A stretch of 64,000 nt of DNA from JALORV01 sp963766365 (GCA_963766365.1 CAVXZK010000018.1:54070-118069), one strand, 5' to 3'. Positions 38,110-47,481 are shown, numbered from the stretch's first letter. Numbers and translations are program-made. Notes: generated from the sequence alone by a model not told the origin.

Positions 38110-38319
38110 TCACTGCGGGAAGCGCTGCGGCGACCGACGCCCGGTCAGCAGGTGCACCACGCCGTCGAGCACGAACCAGGTGGCGAGGAAGGCCGCGCAC
38201 TCCAGCGTGAAGCTGTGGAACTTGTAGAACAGCTCAGAGATCAAGAAGGCGATCAGAAACACCGGCAGCTGTCGCTTGAACAGCTCGCCGCTCGAGATGC
38301 TTGTAAGCAGACGAAACAT
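38110..38319 (-). CDS. Small membrane protein
   Basis: 69 aa. MFRLLTSISSGELFKRQLPVFLIAFLISELFYKFHSFTLECAAFLATWFVLDGVVHLLTG predicts two membrane helices with a basic C-terminal tail. It ends 14 bp before the start of the coiled-coil/propeller protein. No family was recognised. Spacing suggests a two-gene operon in which this peptide could anchor the partner at the membrane, which is inference. Confidence 0.6.
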   Translation of the reverse strand: MFRLLTSISSGELFKRQLPVFLIAFLISELFYKFHSFTLECAAFLATWFVLDGVVHLLTGRRSPQRFPQ

Positions 38320-38502
38320 CAGGAAATCTCCTATGAAGTAACGCCAAGCGCAGGAATCCAGGACCGGCCCCCCACTGCGCCAAGACAGGCGCAGTGAAGG
38401 GAGAGCATCGTGGGAGTTATCAGTTGTCGCAGCAATAGCGTCTCCTGGACGCCGCCAGTTTCCTCACGCCTTGAGCACCTGTCGGACAGCGCAAGATCCG
38501 CG

Positions 38503-39189
38503 CTACTGCCTGCGCCGACGTGCGCCGCCGAGTCCGAGAAGGCCGAAGGCGAGCAGCGCGAGAGTGGCGGGTTCGGGGATCGATCTGAGGGCGACGTTAT
38601 CGATGTAGGCCAATGCGCTGGCCTCGTCACCCAGCAGCAGTCGGATCTCCGGATGGAAGACATTCGTCATCAACAACGTCCAGGGGACCGTCCCGCCGGT
38701 TTCGTCGACCCAGCCATTGGCGGCCGCTTCAACATCCGACCAGGTCGAGTCGAAAGTCACCGAGTAACTCTGCCAACTGTTGGGGAAGACGTTCGCTACG
38801 TCGAGATGCCAGCCGTTGAAAGTGCCGTCCTGGTAGCGAAAGCGGAGCCAGGCGTCGACGTAGTTGCCCGTGCCGTAAAACACGTCGAACGAAAATGTCC
38901 AGGCGGGTGTGCCGGTGTAGTCCCCTGAAACTTGTGGCAGGTTGCTGGTCGCGCCGATGTCGAAGATGGGCGGGGTGAGGTCGCGACGCACCGCAAGCGA
39001 GCCCGCAGGGTTGCCAAAGCCGGCATCGCGCACCAGGACGCTCGATGCCGTGCTCTGAATCCAGCCGTTGGTGTCGCCTGCTGTCCAGTCTTCGCTGTAG
39101 GCCGTCGCAGCGACAGAGGGTCGAGCGCAGAGCATGATGATGACCAAGACTGGCACCACACAGGAAACGAGCTGCCAAGAGCGACTCAT
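38503..39189 (-). CDS. PEP-CTERM sorting-domain exported protein
   Basis: 228 aa from the ATG at 39189, with GGGAGG upstream. The signal peptide ends near ARPSVAATA. The central domain resembles a beta-sandwich (WTFSFDVFYGTGNYVDAWLRFRYQDG). The C-terminus is a textbook PEP-CTERM tripartite tail: IPEPATLALLAFGLLGLGG followed by ARRRRQ. Such tails are processed by exosortase in exopolysaccharide-producing Gram-negatives. No exosortase is encoded in this window, so it must be elsewhere. The biological role of the mature domain is unknown. Confidence 0.88.
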   Translation of the reverse strand: MSRSWQLVSCVVPVLVIIMLCARPSVAATAYSEDWTAGDTNGWIQSTASSVLVRDAGFGNPAGSLAVRRDLTPPIFDIGATSNLPQVSGDYTGTPAWTFSFDVFYGTGNYVDAWLRFRYQDGTFNGWHLDVANVFPNSWQSYSVTFDSTWSDVEAAANGWVDETGGTVPWTLLMTNVFHPEIRLLLGDEASALAYIDNVALRSIPEPATLALLAFGLLGLGGARRRRQ

Positions 39190-39669
39190 GGTGACGACCT
39201 CCCTATGTGAGGCGGGATCACGCTGGAACAGCTTCAAAATCCTACGGTCATCCTCGTCGTCGATCAATAACATCTGTGCGTGAATACCGGGCACGCAGAC
39301 TGCATTCGCGGGTCAGTACACGACGCCGGCGATGCGCCGACTGTCTCTCGGTTGGCGGGCTGATGCTGCGCGCACAGACCGAACATCGACAGTTCGGTAC
39401 GCCTTCCGGCACTAACTCCACGCAGTCACAGCGATGCGAGCCGCTTCCAGCGGGCCGCGGATTGGCGCGAGAGGAACGGCACTTCAATCAGCGTCAAATG
39501 GACTGGCGACTTTTCGCGTCTTCTCACCTGACGTGATTGCTTTCGAATACTGACTTGCCACCAGCTGCGGCCATACCCTGCTGTCCCGGACAATGGGGAG
39601 ATTTGCCCCAGGGCGGACGCTCCGAGAGATGGAAATCCACGCAAGCAAGCAGAGGGCCTGTATACACGG
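39190..39669. other. Intergenic region upstream of the PEP-CTERM gene
   Basis: 480 bp with no supported gene. It includes the PEP-CTERM gene's promoter. A sigma-54 -24/-12 signature, often seen upstream of PEP-CTERM genes, was looked for near the start and not seen. Confidence 0.45.
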
Positions 39670-40302
39670 TCATGCCCTCACATAGACGACGTGCTCGAGT
39701 TCCGGCCGCCCGAACGCGTCGGCGTGGGAGAGATACCCATCGAAAGGTCCGACTTTCGTGACACGCTCACCTTTGCGAAAGACCAGCTGCAGTCGATGCT
39801 CGGGGTCCCAATCACACTTGCACTCGATCGAGACGTAGACCGCGCGGTCGCCCTGCGCCCTGCGGGACACCATGATGACCGCTCCAAAGTGAACCTGAGA
39901 CCAGACCTCGGCCGCAGAGCCGATCAGTGGCGGAGAGACATCGCTCTTGTTCCAGGCCGTGCGTGAGTCCTGGTAGTACTCGAAGACCCAACGCTCACAG
40001 AAGCGGAGCGAATCCGTGCCCAGGCTCAGGAAGTTGTCGACCGCCTGCTCAAAATCCTGCATCGCATCGTCCTCGACATAGCCCTCCAGAACAAACTCCG
40101 ATTCGCGGCCGGTCATTGGGACAAAGACCGGACTGACGCGAACCCATCCGAATCGGTCGGAAGTGCCCAGCGGTCCGAGCTCCTGAAGCTCCACGTCACG
40201 AACTCCGTTCAGTTGCAGGTGCGGGCCTGATGTCGAGTTGAACCCGGTGCCTGCGGGCGAATCACTGCGGTAGAGAGCGCGAATGGCCAGCGACGTCCGC
40301 AA
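39670..40302 (-). CDS. Hypothetical protein, possibly DUF6985-like
   Basis: 210 aa, soluble. RESEFVLEGYVEDDAMQDFEQAVDNFLSLG and RWVFEYYQDS followed by an acidic/aromatic beta-rich C-terminus (SIECKCDWDPEHRLQLVFRKGERVTKVGPFDGYLSHADAFG) resemble DUF6985/DUF2004-type proteins, some of which sit in polymorphic-toxin immunity loci. No toxin is adjacent here. The start is uncertain: the first ~25 residues are weakly protein-like. Confidence 0.55.
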   Translation of the reverse strand: MRTSLAIRALYRSDSPAGTGFNSTSGPHLQLNGVRDVELQELGPLGTSDRFGWVRVSPVFVPMTGRESEFVLEGYVEDDAMQDFEQAVDNFLSLGTDSLRFCERWVFEYYQDSRTAWNKSDVSPPLIGSAAEVWSQVHFGAVIMVSRRAQGDRAVYVSIECKCDWDPEHRLQLVFRKGERVTKVGPFDGYLSHADAFGRPELEHVVYVRA

Positions 40303-40626
40303 TCAGGACCGCCGCGGGGCGTCGGACGACCGGAGTGTTTCCATTGGTCCTCCGCCGAGGAATGCTGCTCCCAAGCGGACGGCTGATCAAGAGGTCTCTG
40401 ACGATAGCCGTCGGGAGGCCTGCGTCGGACTCGGGGCCGACCCCGCTTGTTGCTCAAGGTGGGCACGCGATCAGACGCCCATGCGCGTCAGCGCTCCCTG
40501 GAGGCGAGTTGCAGACGAGGCTCCCCGCGGTCAGACTTGCCCGAAAGGCCGCCATTCCTGACCGCCGCCGTCGAGCGGCTGGCCAATCTGGGGGCATGAT
40601 CGAAAGTTCGGTGCGGAGCAAACGGC
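40303..40626. other. Intergenic region, no supported gene
   Basis: 324 bp between the divergent hypothetical and esterase genes. It presumably holds both promoters. No gene, repeat or clear operator was seen. Confidence 0.45.
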
Positions 40627-41334
40627 ATGACTGATTTCGTTCTGGTGCACGGCGCGTGGCATGGGGCGTGGTGCTGGCGCAAGATCCTGCCGTCACTCTG
40701 GGCCACGGGTCATCGTGCCTTCGCCGTGACGCTCTCAGGGCTCGGCGACCGCGAACACCTGATGTCTTCCGCTGTCAACCTCGCGACACACATCGAGGAT
40801 GTGGCGGCAGTGATCGAGACGGAAGAACTGACGCGCCTCGTCCTTGTGGGTCACAGCTATGCCGGACTGTTGATCACCGCCGTGGCGGATCGCTACGCGG
40901 AGCGCATTGTCCGGCTGGTCTACGTTGACGCCATCGTTCCCCGCAGCGGCGAGAGCTGGTCGAGTTCCCACGACGCAAGTGCACGCCAGGCCCGCCGGGC
41001 AGCCATCTCGCGAGACGGCGTCCTCCCGCCTCCGCCGTCGTCTGCCTATGGCCTGACCGGCGAAGATGCGGCGTGGGTGGACCGGCGCCAGCGGCCCCAT
41101 CCCGGCACTCCGTATGACGAGGTCTTGCACTTCGACGACGCGCGCGTGGCGGGCCTGGCTCGTACTTTCGTGGATTGCACCTCACCGGCATTGCCGGCGA
41201 TCGAAACCTCACGTCGGCGAGTGCGTTCCGAGCCGGGCTGGCAGGTGGTCGAGATCGCCACCGGCCACGACCCGATGATCAGCGCTCCTGCGCAACTGCT
41301 GGCCATCCTGGATCAGGCAGGACGTTCGAACTGA
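40627..41334 (+). CDS. Alpha/beta-hydrolase (esterase, pyrethroid hydrolase/SABP2-like)
   Basis: 235 aa. FVLVHGAWHGAWCWRKILPSL is the oxyanion-hole strand and loop of this family. The nucleophile elbow is GHSYAG (S about 79 in LVLVGHSYAGLLITAVADR) and the catalytic His is in IATGHDPMISAPAQL. It is a cytosolic esterase/lyase of the plant methylesterase-like group; the substrate is unknown. It lies about 180 bp upstream of the formaldehyde genes but has its own start context. Confidence 0.85.
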   Translation: MTDFVLVHGAWHGAWCWRKILPSLWATGHRAFAVTLSGLGDREHLMSSAVNLATHIEDVAAVIETEELTRLVLVGHSYAGLLITAVADRYAERIVRLVYVDAIVPRSGESWSSSHDASARQARRAAISRDGVLPPPPSSAYGLTGEDAAWVDRRQRPHPGTPYDEVLHFDDARVAGLARTFVDCTSPALPAIETSRRRVRSEPGWQVVEIATGHDPMISAPAQLLAILDQAGRSN

Positions 41335-41514
41335 GGCCACCGCGCGCCGCTGGAACCCGTCGGCTACAGCCGCTGCGACACCGCGGCTGTTCGTGGAGGT
41401 GTCGCTGGTCTTCTGAATCCGAACGGCAACGTCCGCTGTCTCACACTTCGGATGGCATGATGGCGACAAACGAGGAAACTCAAAGGCCATGAGCTTGCAG
41501 ACTGTGAGTCAACC

Positions 41515-42621
41515 ATGAAGACACGCGCGGCTGTGGCCTGGGCGGCCGGAAAACCATTGACGATCGAAGACGTCGATCTCGACGGGCCGCGTGCCGGCGA
41601 GGTGCTGGTCGAGATCAAGGCGACCGGCATCTGTCACACGGACTACTACACGCTATCGGGCGCCGATCCCGAAGGACTGTTTCCGGCGATCCTCGGACAC
41701 GAGGGGGCCGGTGTTGTCGTTGACGTGGGTCCCGGCGTGACGACGCTGCGCAAGGACGACCACGTGATCCCGCTCTACACGCCGGAGTGTCGTCAGTGCA
41801 AGTTCTGCCTGTCTCGCAAGACCAATCTTTGCCAGCAGATTCGCGGCACGCAGGGCAGGGGACTGATGCCCGACGGGACCAGCCGCTTTTCGCTTGAGGG
41901 CAAGCCACTTCTGCACTACATGGGAACGTCGACCTTCAGCAACTTCATCGTGGTCCCGGAAATTGCGCTGGCGAAAATCCGGACCGATGCGCCATTCGAG
42001 ATGGCGTGCTACATCGGATGCGGTGTCACTACGGGCGTTGGGGCCGTCGTGTTCACCGCGAAGGTCGAACCGGGCGCCAATGTCGTGGTCTTCGGGCTCG
42101 GTGGAATCGGACTCAACGTCGTCCAGGGCGCGCGACTGGTCGGCGCCGACAAGATCATCGGCATCGATATCAATCCGCAACGCGAAGCGATCGGCCGCCG
42201 CTTCGGCATGACCCACTTCATTGACGCTAGCCAGACTGCGAACGTCGTCGACGCCATCGTGCAGTTGACCGATGGCGGCGCGGACTTCAGTTTCGAATGC
42301 ATTGGCAACCCGGCAACCATGCGGCAGGCGCTGGAGTGCTGCCACAAGGGGTGGGGGCAGAGCGTCATCATCGGCGTGGCGGCGGCCGGGCAGGAAATCT
42401 CGACGCGACCCTTTCAGCTCGTGACCGGCCGCGTCTGGAAGGGCTCTGCATTCGGCGGCGCGCGTGGCCGCACGGACGTGCCGAAGATCGTCGACTGGTA
42501 CATGGACGGCCGCATCAAGATCGACGAGTTGATCACCCACAGGCTGCCACTCGAAGACATCAATCGCGGGTTCGACCTCATGAAAAGCGGAGAGTCGATT
42601 CGTTCGGTGGTCGTTTACTGA
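41515..42621 (+). CDS. frmA: S-(hydroxymethyl)glutathione dehydrogenase (class III alcohol dehydrogenase)
   Basis: 368 aa, the normal length. Zinc ligands: Cys in GICHTDYYTLSG, His-Glu in LGHEGAGVVVDVG, and the structural zinc cluster CRQCKFCLSRKTNLC. The Rossmann motif is VVFGLGGIGLNVVQGARL. Class III features such as GTQGRGLMPDGTSRF and WGQSVIIGVAAAGQEISTRPFQLVTGR are present. It oxidises the glutathione-formaldehyde adduct with NAD to S-formylglutathione. frmB starts 2 bp after its stop. Confidence 0.95.
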   Translation: MKTRAAVAWAAGKPLTIEDVDLDGPRAGEVLVEIKATGICHTDYYTLSGADPEGLFPAILGHEGAGVVVDVGPGVTTLRKDDHVIPLYTPECRQCKFCLSRKTNLCQQIRGTQGRGLMPDGTSRFSLEGKPLLHYMGTSTFSNFIVVPEIALAKIRTDAPFEMACYIGCGVTTGVGAVVFTAKVEPGANVVVFGLGGIGLNVVQGARLVGADKIIGIDINPQREAIGRRFGMTHFIDASQTANVVDAIVQLTDGGADFSFECIGNPATMRQALECCHKGWGQSVIIGVAAAGQEISTRPFQLVTGRVWKGSAFGGARGRTDVPKIVDWYMDGRIKIDELITHRLPLEDINRGFDLMKSGESIRSVVVY

Positions 42622-42623
42622 CA

Positions 42624-43466
42624 GTGTCGACACTCACGGTCCTGAGCGAGCACGCGTGCTGGGGAGGCGTGCAGGGCTTCTATCGCCACGATTCGGTGGC
42701 GATCGGACTGCCGATGCAGTTCGGCGTCTACCGACCACCGCAGGCGAATGGCGGCGCGGTGCCGGCACTCTTTTATCTTGCAGGCCTGACCTGCAACGAA
42801 GAAACCTTTGCCATCAAGGCGGGCGCACAGCGATTTGCTGCCGAACATGGCCTCGTCATCGTTACGCCCGACACGAGTCCGCGCAACACCGGGATCGAAG
42901 CAGCCGATTCGTCGTGGGACTTCGGCACCGCTGCCGGCTTCTACCTCGATGCCGTCCTATCCCCATGGGACCGCCACTGGAAGATGGAAACCTATGTGAC
43001 CGAGGAACTGCCGACCGTCATTGCGGAGCACTTCCCGGTGCGAGGTGATCGGCTCGGAGTGTTCGGTCACTCGATGGGGGGACACGGTGCACTGACGCTC
43101 GCCTTGCGGCATCCCGGCCGCTATCGCAGCGTTTCGGCATTCGCACCGATCGCGGCGCCGATGCGCGCGCCCTGGGGCATCAAGGCGTTCACGGGTTATC
43201 TCGGAACGGACCGCACGCTGTGGCCGGAGCACGATGCTTCCGAATTGATCGCACGCGGCGCCCGCATGCCGGATTGCCTGGTGGACCAAGGCATGGCGGA
43301 CAAATTCCTTTCCGAGCAGCTCCACCCTGAGACACTGGATAGCGCGTGCGCGCGTGAGGGTCAGCCGCTGACGCTGCGTCGTCACGCGGGCTACGACCAC
43401 GGCTACTACTTCATTGCGTCATTCGTCGCCGACCACCTCGCGCACCACGCCCGGTTTCTGCTGTAA
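42624..43466 (+). CDS. frmB: S-formylglutathione hydrolase
   Basis: 280 aa from a GTG at 42624. An esterase D family enzyme: FYLAGLTCNEETFAIKAGAQRFAAEHG, TSPRGTGI-type loop (here TSPRNTGIEAADSSWDFGTAAGFYLDA), nucleophile GHSMGGHGALTLAL, Asp in LVDQGMADKFL and His in HAGYDHGYYFIASF. It hydrolyses S-formylglutathione to formate and glutathione, completing formaldehyde detoxification with FrmA. The 2-bp spacing marks a two-gene operon; no FrmR regulator is adjacent. Confidence 0.95.
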   Translation: MSTLTVLSEHACWGGVQGFYRHDSVAIGLPMQFGVYRPPQANGGAVPALFYLAGLTCNEETFAIKAGAQRFAAEHGLVIVTPDTSPRNTGIEAADSSWDFGTAAGFYLDAVLSPWDRHWKMETYVTEELPTVIAEHFPVRGDRLGVFGHSMGGHGALTLALRHPGRYRSVSAFAPIAAPMRAPWGIKAFTGYLGTDRTLWPEHDASELIARGARMPDCLVDQGMADKFLSEQLHPETLDSACAREGQPLTLRRHAGYDHGYYFIASFVADHLAHHARFLL

Positions 43467-43481
43467 GCAGCGCGTCCTGTG

Positions 43482-43508
43482 CGAGGGTCTCCACTCCTCA
43501 GAGCCTCG
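43482..43508 (+). terminator. Possible terminator hairpin after frmB
   Basis: CGAGGGTCT pairs with AGAGCCTCG with one mismatch, and the loop is nine bases. It starts 15 bp after the frmB stop. Only a weak T-run follows. Confidence 0.35.
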
Positions 43509-44141
43509 TTGGCGCTTTGCGTGACTGCATCGTCGGAAGAAAGTTAGTTCAGCTCGACGTATCAATCTCAAGCGGAACGCGGCGACCACAAGCGCGGACC
43601 GCTGTGCCCGCGTGTAGCCGTTAGTGCCATGGATGGTCGGCTGACTCTCTGTGCTCATGGTTCCCACCGTCCGCTCTCAGCGCGGCAGCAACGGCCGTGC
43701 CCGACGGGACCGCGGCCGCCTTCAGGCCCCGCATTGGCGTGACGGAGGGCTGATTGCTGTCATTCGAGCGTTGTACGGGCGTCGTGCGTAGGTCGGACAG
43801 GCAAGAGTGAAACGCGCGGCGCAAAGGATGGGTTGAGCATGGCCAGCCTTTCTTCCCCGCGATTTGGCGCCGTGATCGCGGATGCCGAAGGCCACTTTCG
43901 GGAGTTAGAGCGTGTCCGCTATTGGCTCGCGCTGGCCGCAGGGACTGCGCCTGCCGCCACGCGCTGGTCAGCCTCCGCCTGCCGCGCACAGCAGCCTGCC
44001 TCCCGCGCACGGAACCGGTTGTCAAATGCCGCTCGCATCCCGGAGGAAACCGCGAGGAGAGGCGTGCGCTAAAGTCTCCCTTGATCCGTATGGCAACACT
44101 TCGGCCATCTGCAACAACGCCAACAATTTCCGGAACCCCCG
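43509..44141. other. Intergenic region upstream of serC
   Basis: About 630 bp with several short overlapping frames on both strands, none convincing. A minus-strand frame (43419-43667) has a partly protein-like start but then runs antisense through frmB's end. It likely contains the serC promoter. Confidence 0.45.
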
Positions 44142-45221
44142 ATGAGCATATTCAACTTCAGCGCCGGCCCTGCGGTGCTGCCAAAGGAAGTCTTAAAGCG
44201 TGCGGCCGAGGAGATGCTCGACTGGCACGGCAGCGGCATGTCGGTGATGGAGATGAGCCATCGCGGGCCCGAGTTCATCCAGATCGCGGAAGAGGCGGAG
44301 GCCGACCTCCGGAAACTGATGGCGATCGGCGCCGATTACGAGGTCCTGTTCCTGCAGGGTGGCGCCATCGGCGAGAACGCGATCGTGCCGATGAACCTGC
44401 TCGGCGATAAGAAGACGATCGATTTCATCAATACGGGCGAATGGTCGAAGAAGTCGATCAAGGAGGCGAAGAAGTACGCGCAGGTCAACGTCGCGGCTTC
44501 ATCGGAGGACCAGAATTTCTCCTACGTGCCGCCGCGGGACCGCTGGAAGCTGTCCGACAACGCCGCCTACGTGCACGTCTGCACCAACGAAACCATCGGC
44601 GGAGTCGAGTACCACTGGGTTCCGGACGTCGGAGCGACGCCGCTGGTCGCCGACATGTCGTCCCACATCCTGTCGCGCCCGGTCGACGTCTCGAAGTACG
44701 GCGTAATCTACGGCGGCGCGCAGAAGAACGTCGGCCCGGCGGGGCTGACGCTGGTCATCGTGCGCAAGGATCTGCTGGATCGCGCGTTGCCGATCACGCC
44801 GTCGGCCTTCCACTGGAAGGAGCAGGCCGAGGCGGATTCGATGCTGAACACACCGCCGACGTACGCCATTTACATCGCCGGACTGGTATTCAAGTGGCTG
44901 CTGGCGCAGGGCGGACTGGCAGCCATCGAGCAGAAGAACGTCGCGAAGGCAAAGCTGCTGTACGACACGCTCGATGCCAGCAGCTTCTACTCGAACCCGG
45001 TCCGCAAGGAAGACCGTTCGCGCATGAACGTGCCATTCAAGCTGCGCGACGAAGCGCTCGACGCGGCATTCCTCAAGGGTGCGCAGCAGCGCGGACTGCT
45101 CCAGCTCAAGGGCCACCGGTCGGTCGGCGGCATGCGCGCATCGATCTACAACGCAATGCCGATCGAGGGCGTGCAGGCCCTGGTCGACTACCTGCGCGAG
45201 TTCGAGCGCAGCCAGGGATAA
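44142..45221 (+). CDS. serC: Phosphoserine aminotransferase
   Basis: 359 aa. FNFSAGPAVLPKEVLKRAAEEMLDW is the standard N-terminus; GGAIGENAIVPMNLL, CTNETIGGVEYHW, and the PLP lysine in YGVIYGGAQKNVGPAGLTLVIVR follow, with the C-terminal GHRSVGGMRASIYNAMP. It converts 3-phosphohydroxypyruvate to phosphoserine using glutamate. Four bases separate it from serA, so two consecutive steps of serine synthesis are encoded together. Confidence 0.95.
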   Translation: MSIFNFSAGPAVLPKEVLKRAAEEMLDWHGSGMSVMEMSHRGPEFIQIAEEAEADLRKLMAIGADYEVLFLQGGAIGENAIVPMNLLGDKKTIDFINTGEWSKKSIKEAKKYAQVNVAASSEDQNFSYVPPRDRWKLSDNAAYVHVCTNETIGGVEYHWVPDVGATPLVADMSSHILSRPVDVSKYGVIYGGAQKNVGPAGLTLVIVRKDLLDRALPITPSAFHWKEQAEADSMLNTPPTYAIYIAGLVFKWLLAQGGLAAIEQKNVAKAKLLYDTLDASSFYSNPVRKEDRSRMNVPFKLRDEALDAAFLKGAQQRGLLQLKGHRSVGGMRASIYNAMPIEGVQALVDYLREFERSQG

Positions 45222-45224
45222 CCG

Positions 45225-46448
45225 ATGCACCGCTTCCGGATCCAGACCCTCAACAACATCTCGGCCAAGGGGCTCGAGCGCTTTCCGCTCGATCGCTATA
45301 TCGTCGCCAAGGAGTTCGACCGGCCCGACGCGATCCTGGTCCGCTCGCACGACATGCACGCGATGCCGATCGCGGCAAGCGTCAAGGCAATTGCGCGGGC
45401 AGGCACGGGCACCAACAACGTTCCGGTCGCGGAGATGTCGCGGCGCGGCCTGCCGGTCTTCAATGCGCCGGGCGCCAATGCCAATGCCGTCAAGGAACTC
45501 GTACTCGCAGCGCTGCTGATCAGCGCGCGCAACCTCGTGCCTGCGCTGCGGTTCGTGTCCGAGCTGCCGTCGGACGCGCAGGACTTCGAAGCGCGCGTGG
45601 AGGAAGGAAAGAAGCAGTTTGCAGGCGTCGAGTTGCCCTACCGCGTGCTCGGAATCGTCGGGCTCGGTGCGATCGGCGCGCTGGTCGCGGACACCGCCTT
45701 CAAGCTCGGCATGAAAGTCATCGGCTACGACCCCGAAATCACGGTCGACGCCGCGTGGCGCCTGCACTCCGGCGTTCGCAAGGCCAACTCCATCGAGGAC
45801 TTGCTCAAGCAGTCCGACTTCGTCTCGCTGCACGTTCCGCTGGTACCCGCGACGCGCGGCCTGATCAACGCGAAGAGACTTGCGGCGATGCGTCCGGGCA
45901 GCGTGCTTCTGAATTTTGCGCGCGATGCCATCGTCGACGAGGGGGCTGTAGTCGAGGCGCTGCGCGCGGGCCACCTGAAGGCCTATCTGTCCGATTTCCC
46001 GTCGCCGACTCTCGCGGGAGTACCCGGCGCAATCGCGTTGCCCCACCTTGGGGCCTCGACGGCCGAGGCCGAGGAAAACTGCGCGGTCATGGTCGTCGAA
46101 CAGTTGCGCGAGTTTCTCGAAAACGGCGGAATTACCAACGCAGTCAACTTTCCCAATGTCGAGATGGCGCGCGAATCAAATCACCGCATCGGCATCGCCA
46201 ACGCCAACGTGCCGAACATGCTCGGCCAGATATCGACCGCGATGGCCAACGCTGGCCTCAACATCCACAACATGGTGAACAAGTCGCGCGGCGAGATGGC
46301 GTACACGCTGGTCGATGTCGACAGCCCGGTGCCGCAGGCCGCAATCGATGCGATCGCGGCGATCGACGGCGTGCTGTCGGTGCGATCCGTGCCCGCCGAT
46401 CCGGACCGCATTGCAGATCCCGCGGCTAACCGCGATGTCACCGCGTAA
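45225..46448 (+). CDS. serA: D-3-phosphoglycerate dehydrogenase with C-terminal ACT domain
   Basis: 407 aa. Substrate/NAD features: ARAGTGTNNVPV, NAPGANANAVKELVL, Rossmann GIVGLGAIGALVAD, and catalytic His in IALPHLGASTAEAEENCA. The last ~75 residues (NHRIGIANANVPNMLGQISTAMANAGLNIHNM) form an ACT domain for feedback by serine. It oxidises 3-phosphoglycerate to phosphohydroxypyruvate, the step before SerC. The gene stops about 50 bp before an IS3-family remnant. Confidence 0.93.
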   Translation: MHRFRIQTLNNISAKGLERFPLDRYIVAKEFDRPDAILVRSHDMHAMPIAASVKAIARAGTGTNNVPVAEMSRRGLPVFNAPGANANAVKELVLAALLISARNLVPALRFVSELPSDAQDFEARVEEGKKQFAGVELPYRVLGIVGLGAIGALVADTAFKLGMKVIGYDPEITVDAAWRLHSGVRKANSIEDLLKQSDFVSLHVPLVPATRGLINAKRLAAMRPGSVLLNFARDAIVDEGAVVEALRAGHLKAYLSDFPSPTLAGVPGAIALPHLGASTAEAEENCAVMVVEQLREFLENGGITNAVNFPNVEMARESNHRIGIANANVPNMLGQISTAMANAGLNIHNMVNKSRGEMAYTLVDVDSPVPQAAIDAIAAIDGVLSVRSVPADPDRIADPAANRDVTA

Positions 46449-46499
46449 CGGAGGCGGTGCCACTCGGACACTGCGTGCCACCGGTAATCGCGACCAGCT

Positions 46500-46883
46500 G
46501 TAGCAGGTCGGAGACGAAGCCCATTGCCCAGCTTTGGTTCATGGTCGTCGTCGCCGGCGGCGGTGAACGATGCGAGGCCGACCGAGACCGCCGAGGCCGC
46601 CGCTCGAACAAGGACAGACCGTCCTGCTTGTACAGCCGGTTCACCCGCCTGTGGTTGATGCGCCAGCCCTCCCGCCGCAGCACGACGTGGATGCGCCTGT
46701 AGCCGCAGCGCACCCGTGTCGCCGCGATCTCCCGGATGCGATGACGCAAGGGCGTCTGATCGGCCGCCATGGAGCGGTAGTAATAGACGGAGCGAGACAT
46801 CACCATTGCCGAGCACGCCTGGCGGAGGCCGGCGCCGTAGCGCTGGCACAGCTCCCCCACCCGTTCCCGCTTGCGTGCCGGCG
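46500..46883 (-). pseudogene. IS3-family transposase OrfB, N-terminal fragment
   Basis: Recognisable OrfB sequence (VGELCQRYGAGLRQACSAMVMSRSVYYYR, RIREIAATRVRCGYRRIHVVLRREGW, RRVNRLYKQDGLSLFERRPRR) runs to NQSWAMGFVSDLL at about 46500 and then ends abruptly. The DDE integrase core is essentially missing, and the first catalytic Asp (normally WAMD) is Gly. The N-terminus continues upstream of the annotated ATG in the -1 frame relative to OrfA, as expected for programmed frameshifting. Confidence 0.8.
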
Positions 46884-47150
46884 TCAGGGCTTTCGCCGGA
46901 CAACGCCCTGCAGCATGGCCTTGTCCAGGCTCAGATCAGACACCCGCCGCTCGAGCTTGGTGTTCTCCTCTTCGAGCTGCTTCAGCCTGCGCGGCGCCGA
47001 GGGCCCCAGGCCCGAGTACTTCTTCTTCCCCTTGTAGAAGGTCGCATCGGAAATGCCCAGCTTGCGGCAGATCTCCTCGACCGCAACCCCCAGCTCCTGC
47101 TGCTTCAGCGCAAACGCTATCGGCTGTTCCGTAAACCGCGATCGCTTCAC
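46884..47150 (-). CDS. IS3-family (IS407-like group) transposase OrfA
   Basis: 88 aa. MKRSRFTEQPIAFALKQQE, EEICRKLGISDATFYKGKKKY and LKQLEEENTKLERRVSDLSLDKAML give the helix-turn-helix plus leucine-zipper arrangement of IS3-family OrfA. Intact itself, but the element is non-functional because OrfB is truncated. Neither terminal inverted repeat could be defined. It lies between serA and the DUF6502 operon. Confidence 0.85.
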   Translation of the reverse strand: MKRSRFTEQPIAFALKQQELGVAVEEICRKLGISDATFYKGKKKYSGLGPSAPRRLKQLEEENTKLERRVSDLSLDKAMLQGVVRRKP

Positions 47151-47481
47151 GGCATGACTTCCCTACCAAGTCGTAGTTCATGCCGGAACCTCGACTTCTG
47201 AACAGTCCAGGATTCCGGGATGGGATCAGTTCGCCAGCCACCCTGGCAAGACGCCGTGGCGCGCCGCGGCCGTGCGCACGGCAGGGGCCGTTCACGAACA
47301 GCCACACACGCGGACTTTGGCTCAACCGCGGACCCAGCTCGACCCGGTCAGGCACGTCAGGACCGGCTCTTCCATGTCCGGACGAATCGAAGCGGCGGCC
47401 GCGGATCGCGACGGTGGCGCTGGCAAGTGCGCTTCTTACGGTCTTGATGGGGTCTGCGTGCCCGTAAGATTGGGCGATAGA
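47151..47481. other. Intergenic region between the IS3 remnant and the DUF6502 operon
   Basis: About 330 bp with short open frames on both strands and no family resemblance. The distal end leads into the DUF6502 promoter. The outer end of the IS3-family element should lie near 47160-47200 but was not resolved. Confidence 0.4.

Noticed and set aside
43419..43667. Minus-strand ORF of 82 codons upstream of serC
   Set aside because: Its first ~50 residues look protein-like, but the rest is antisense to frmB and no family or RBS was recognised.
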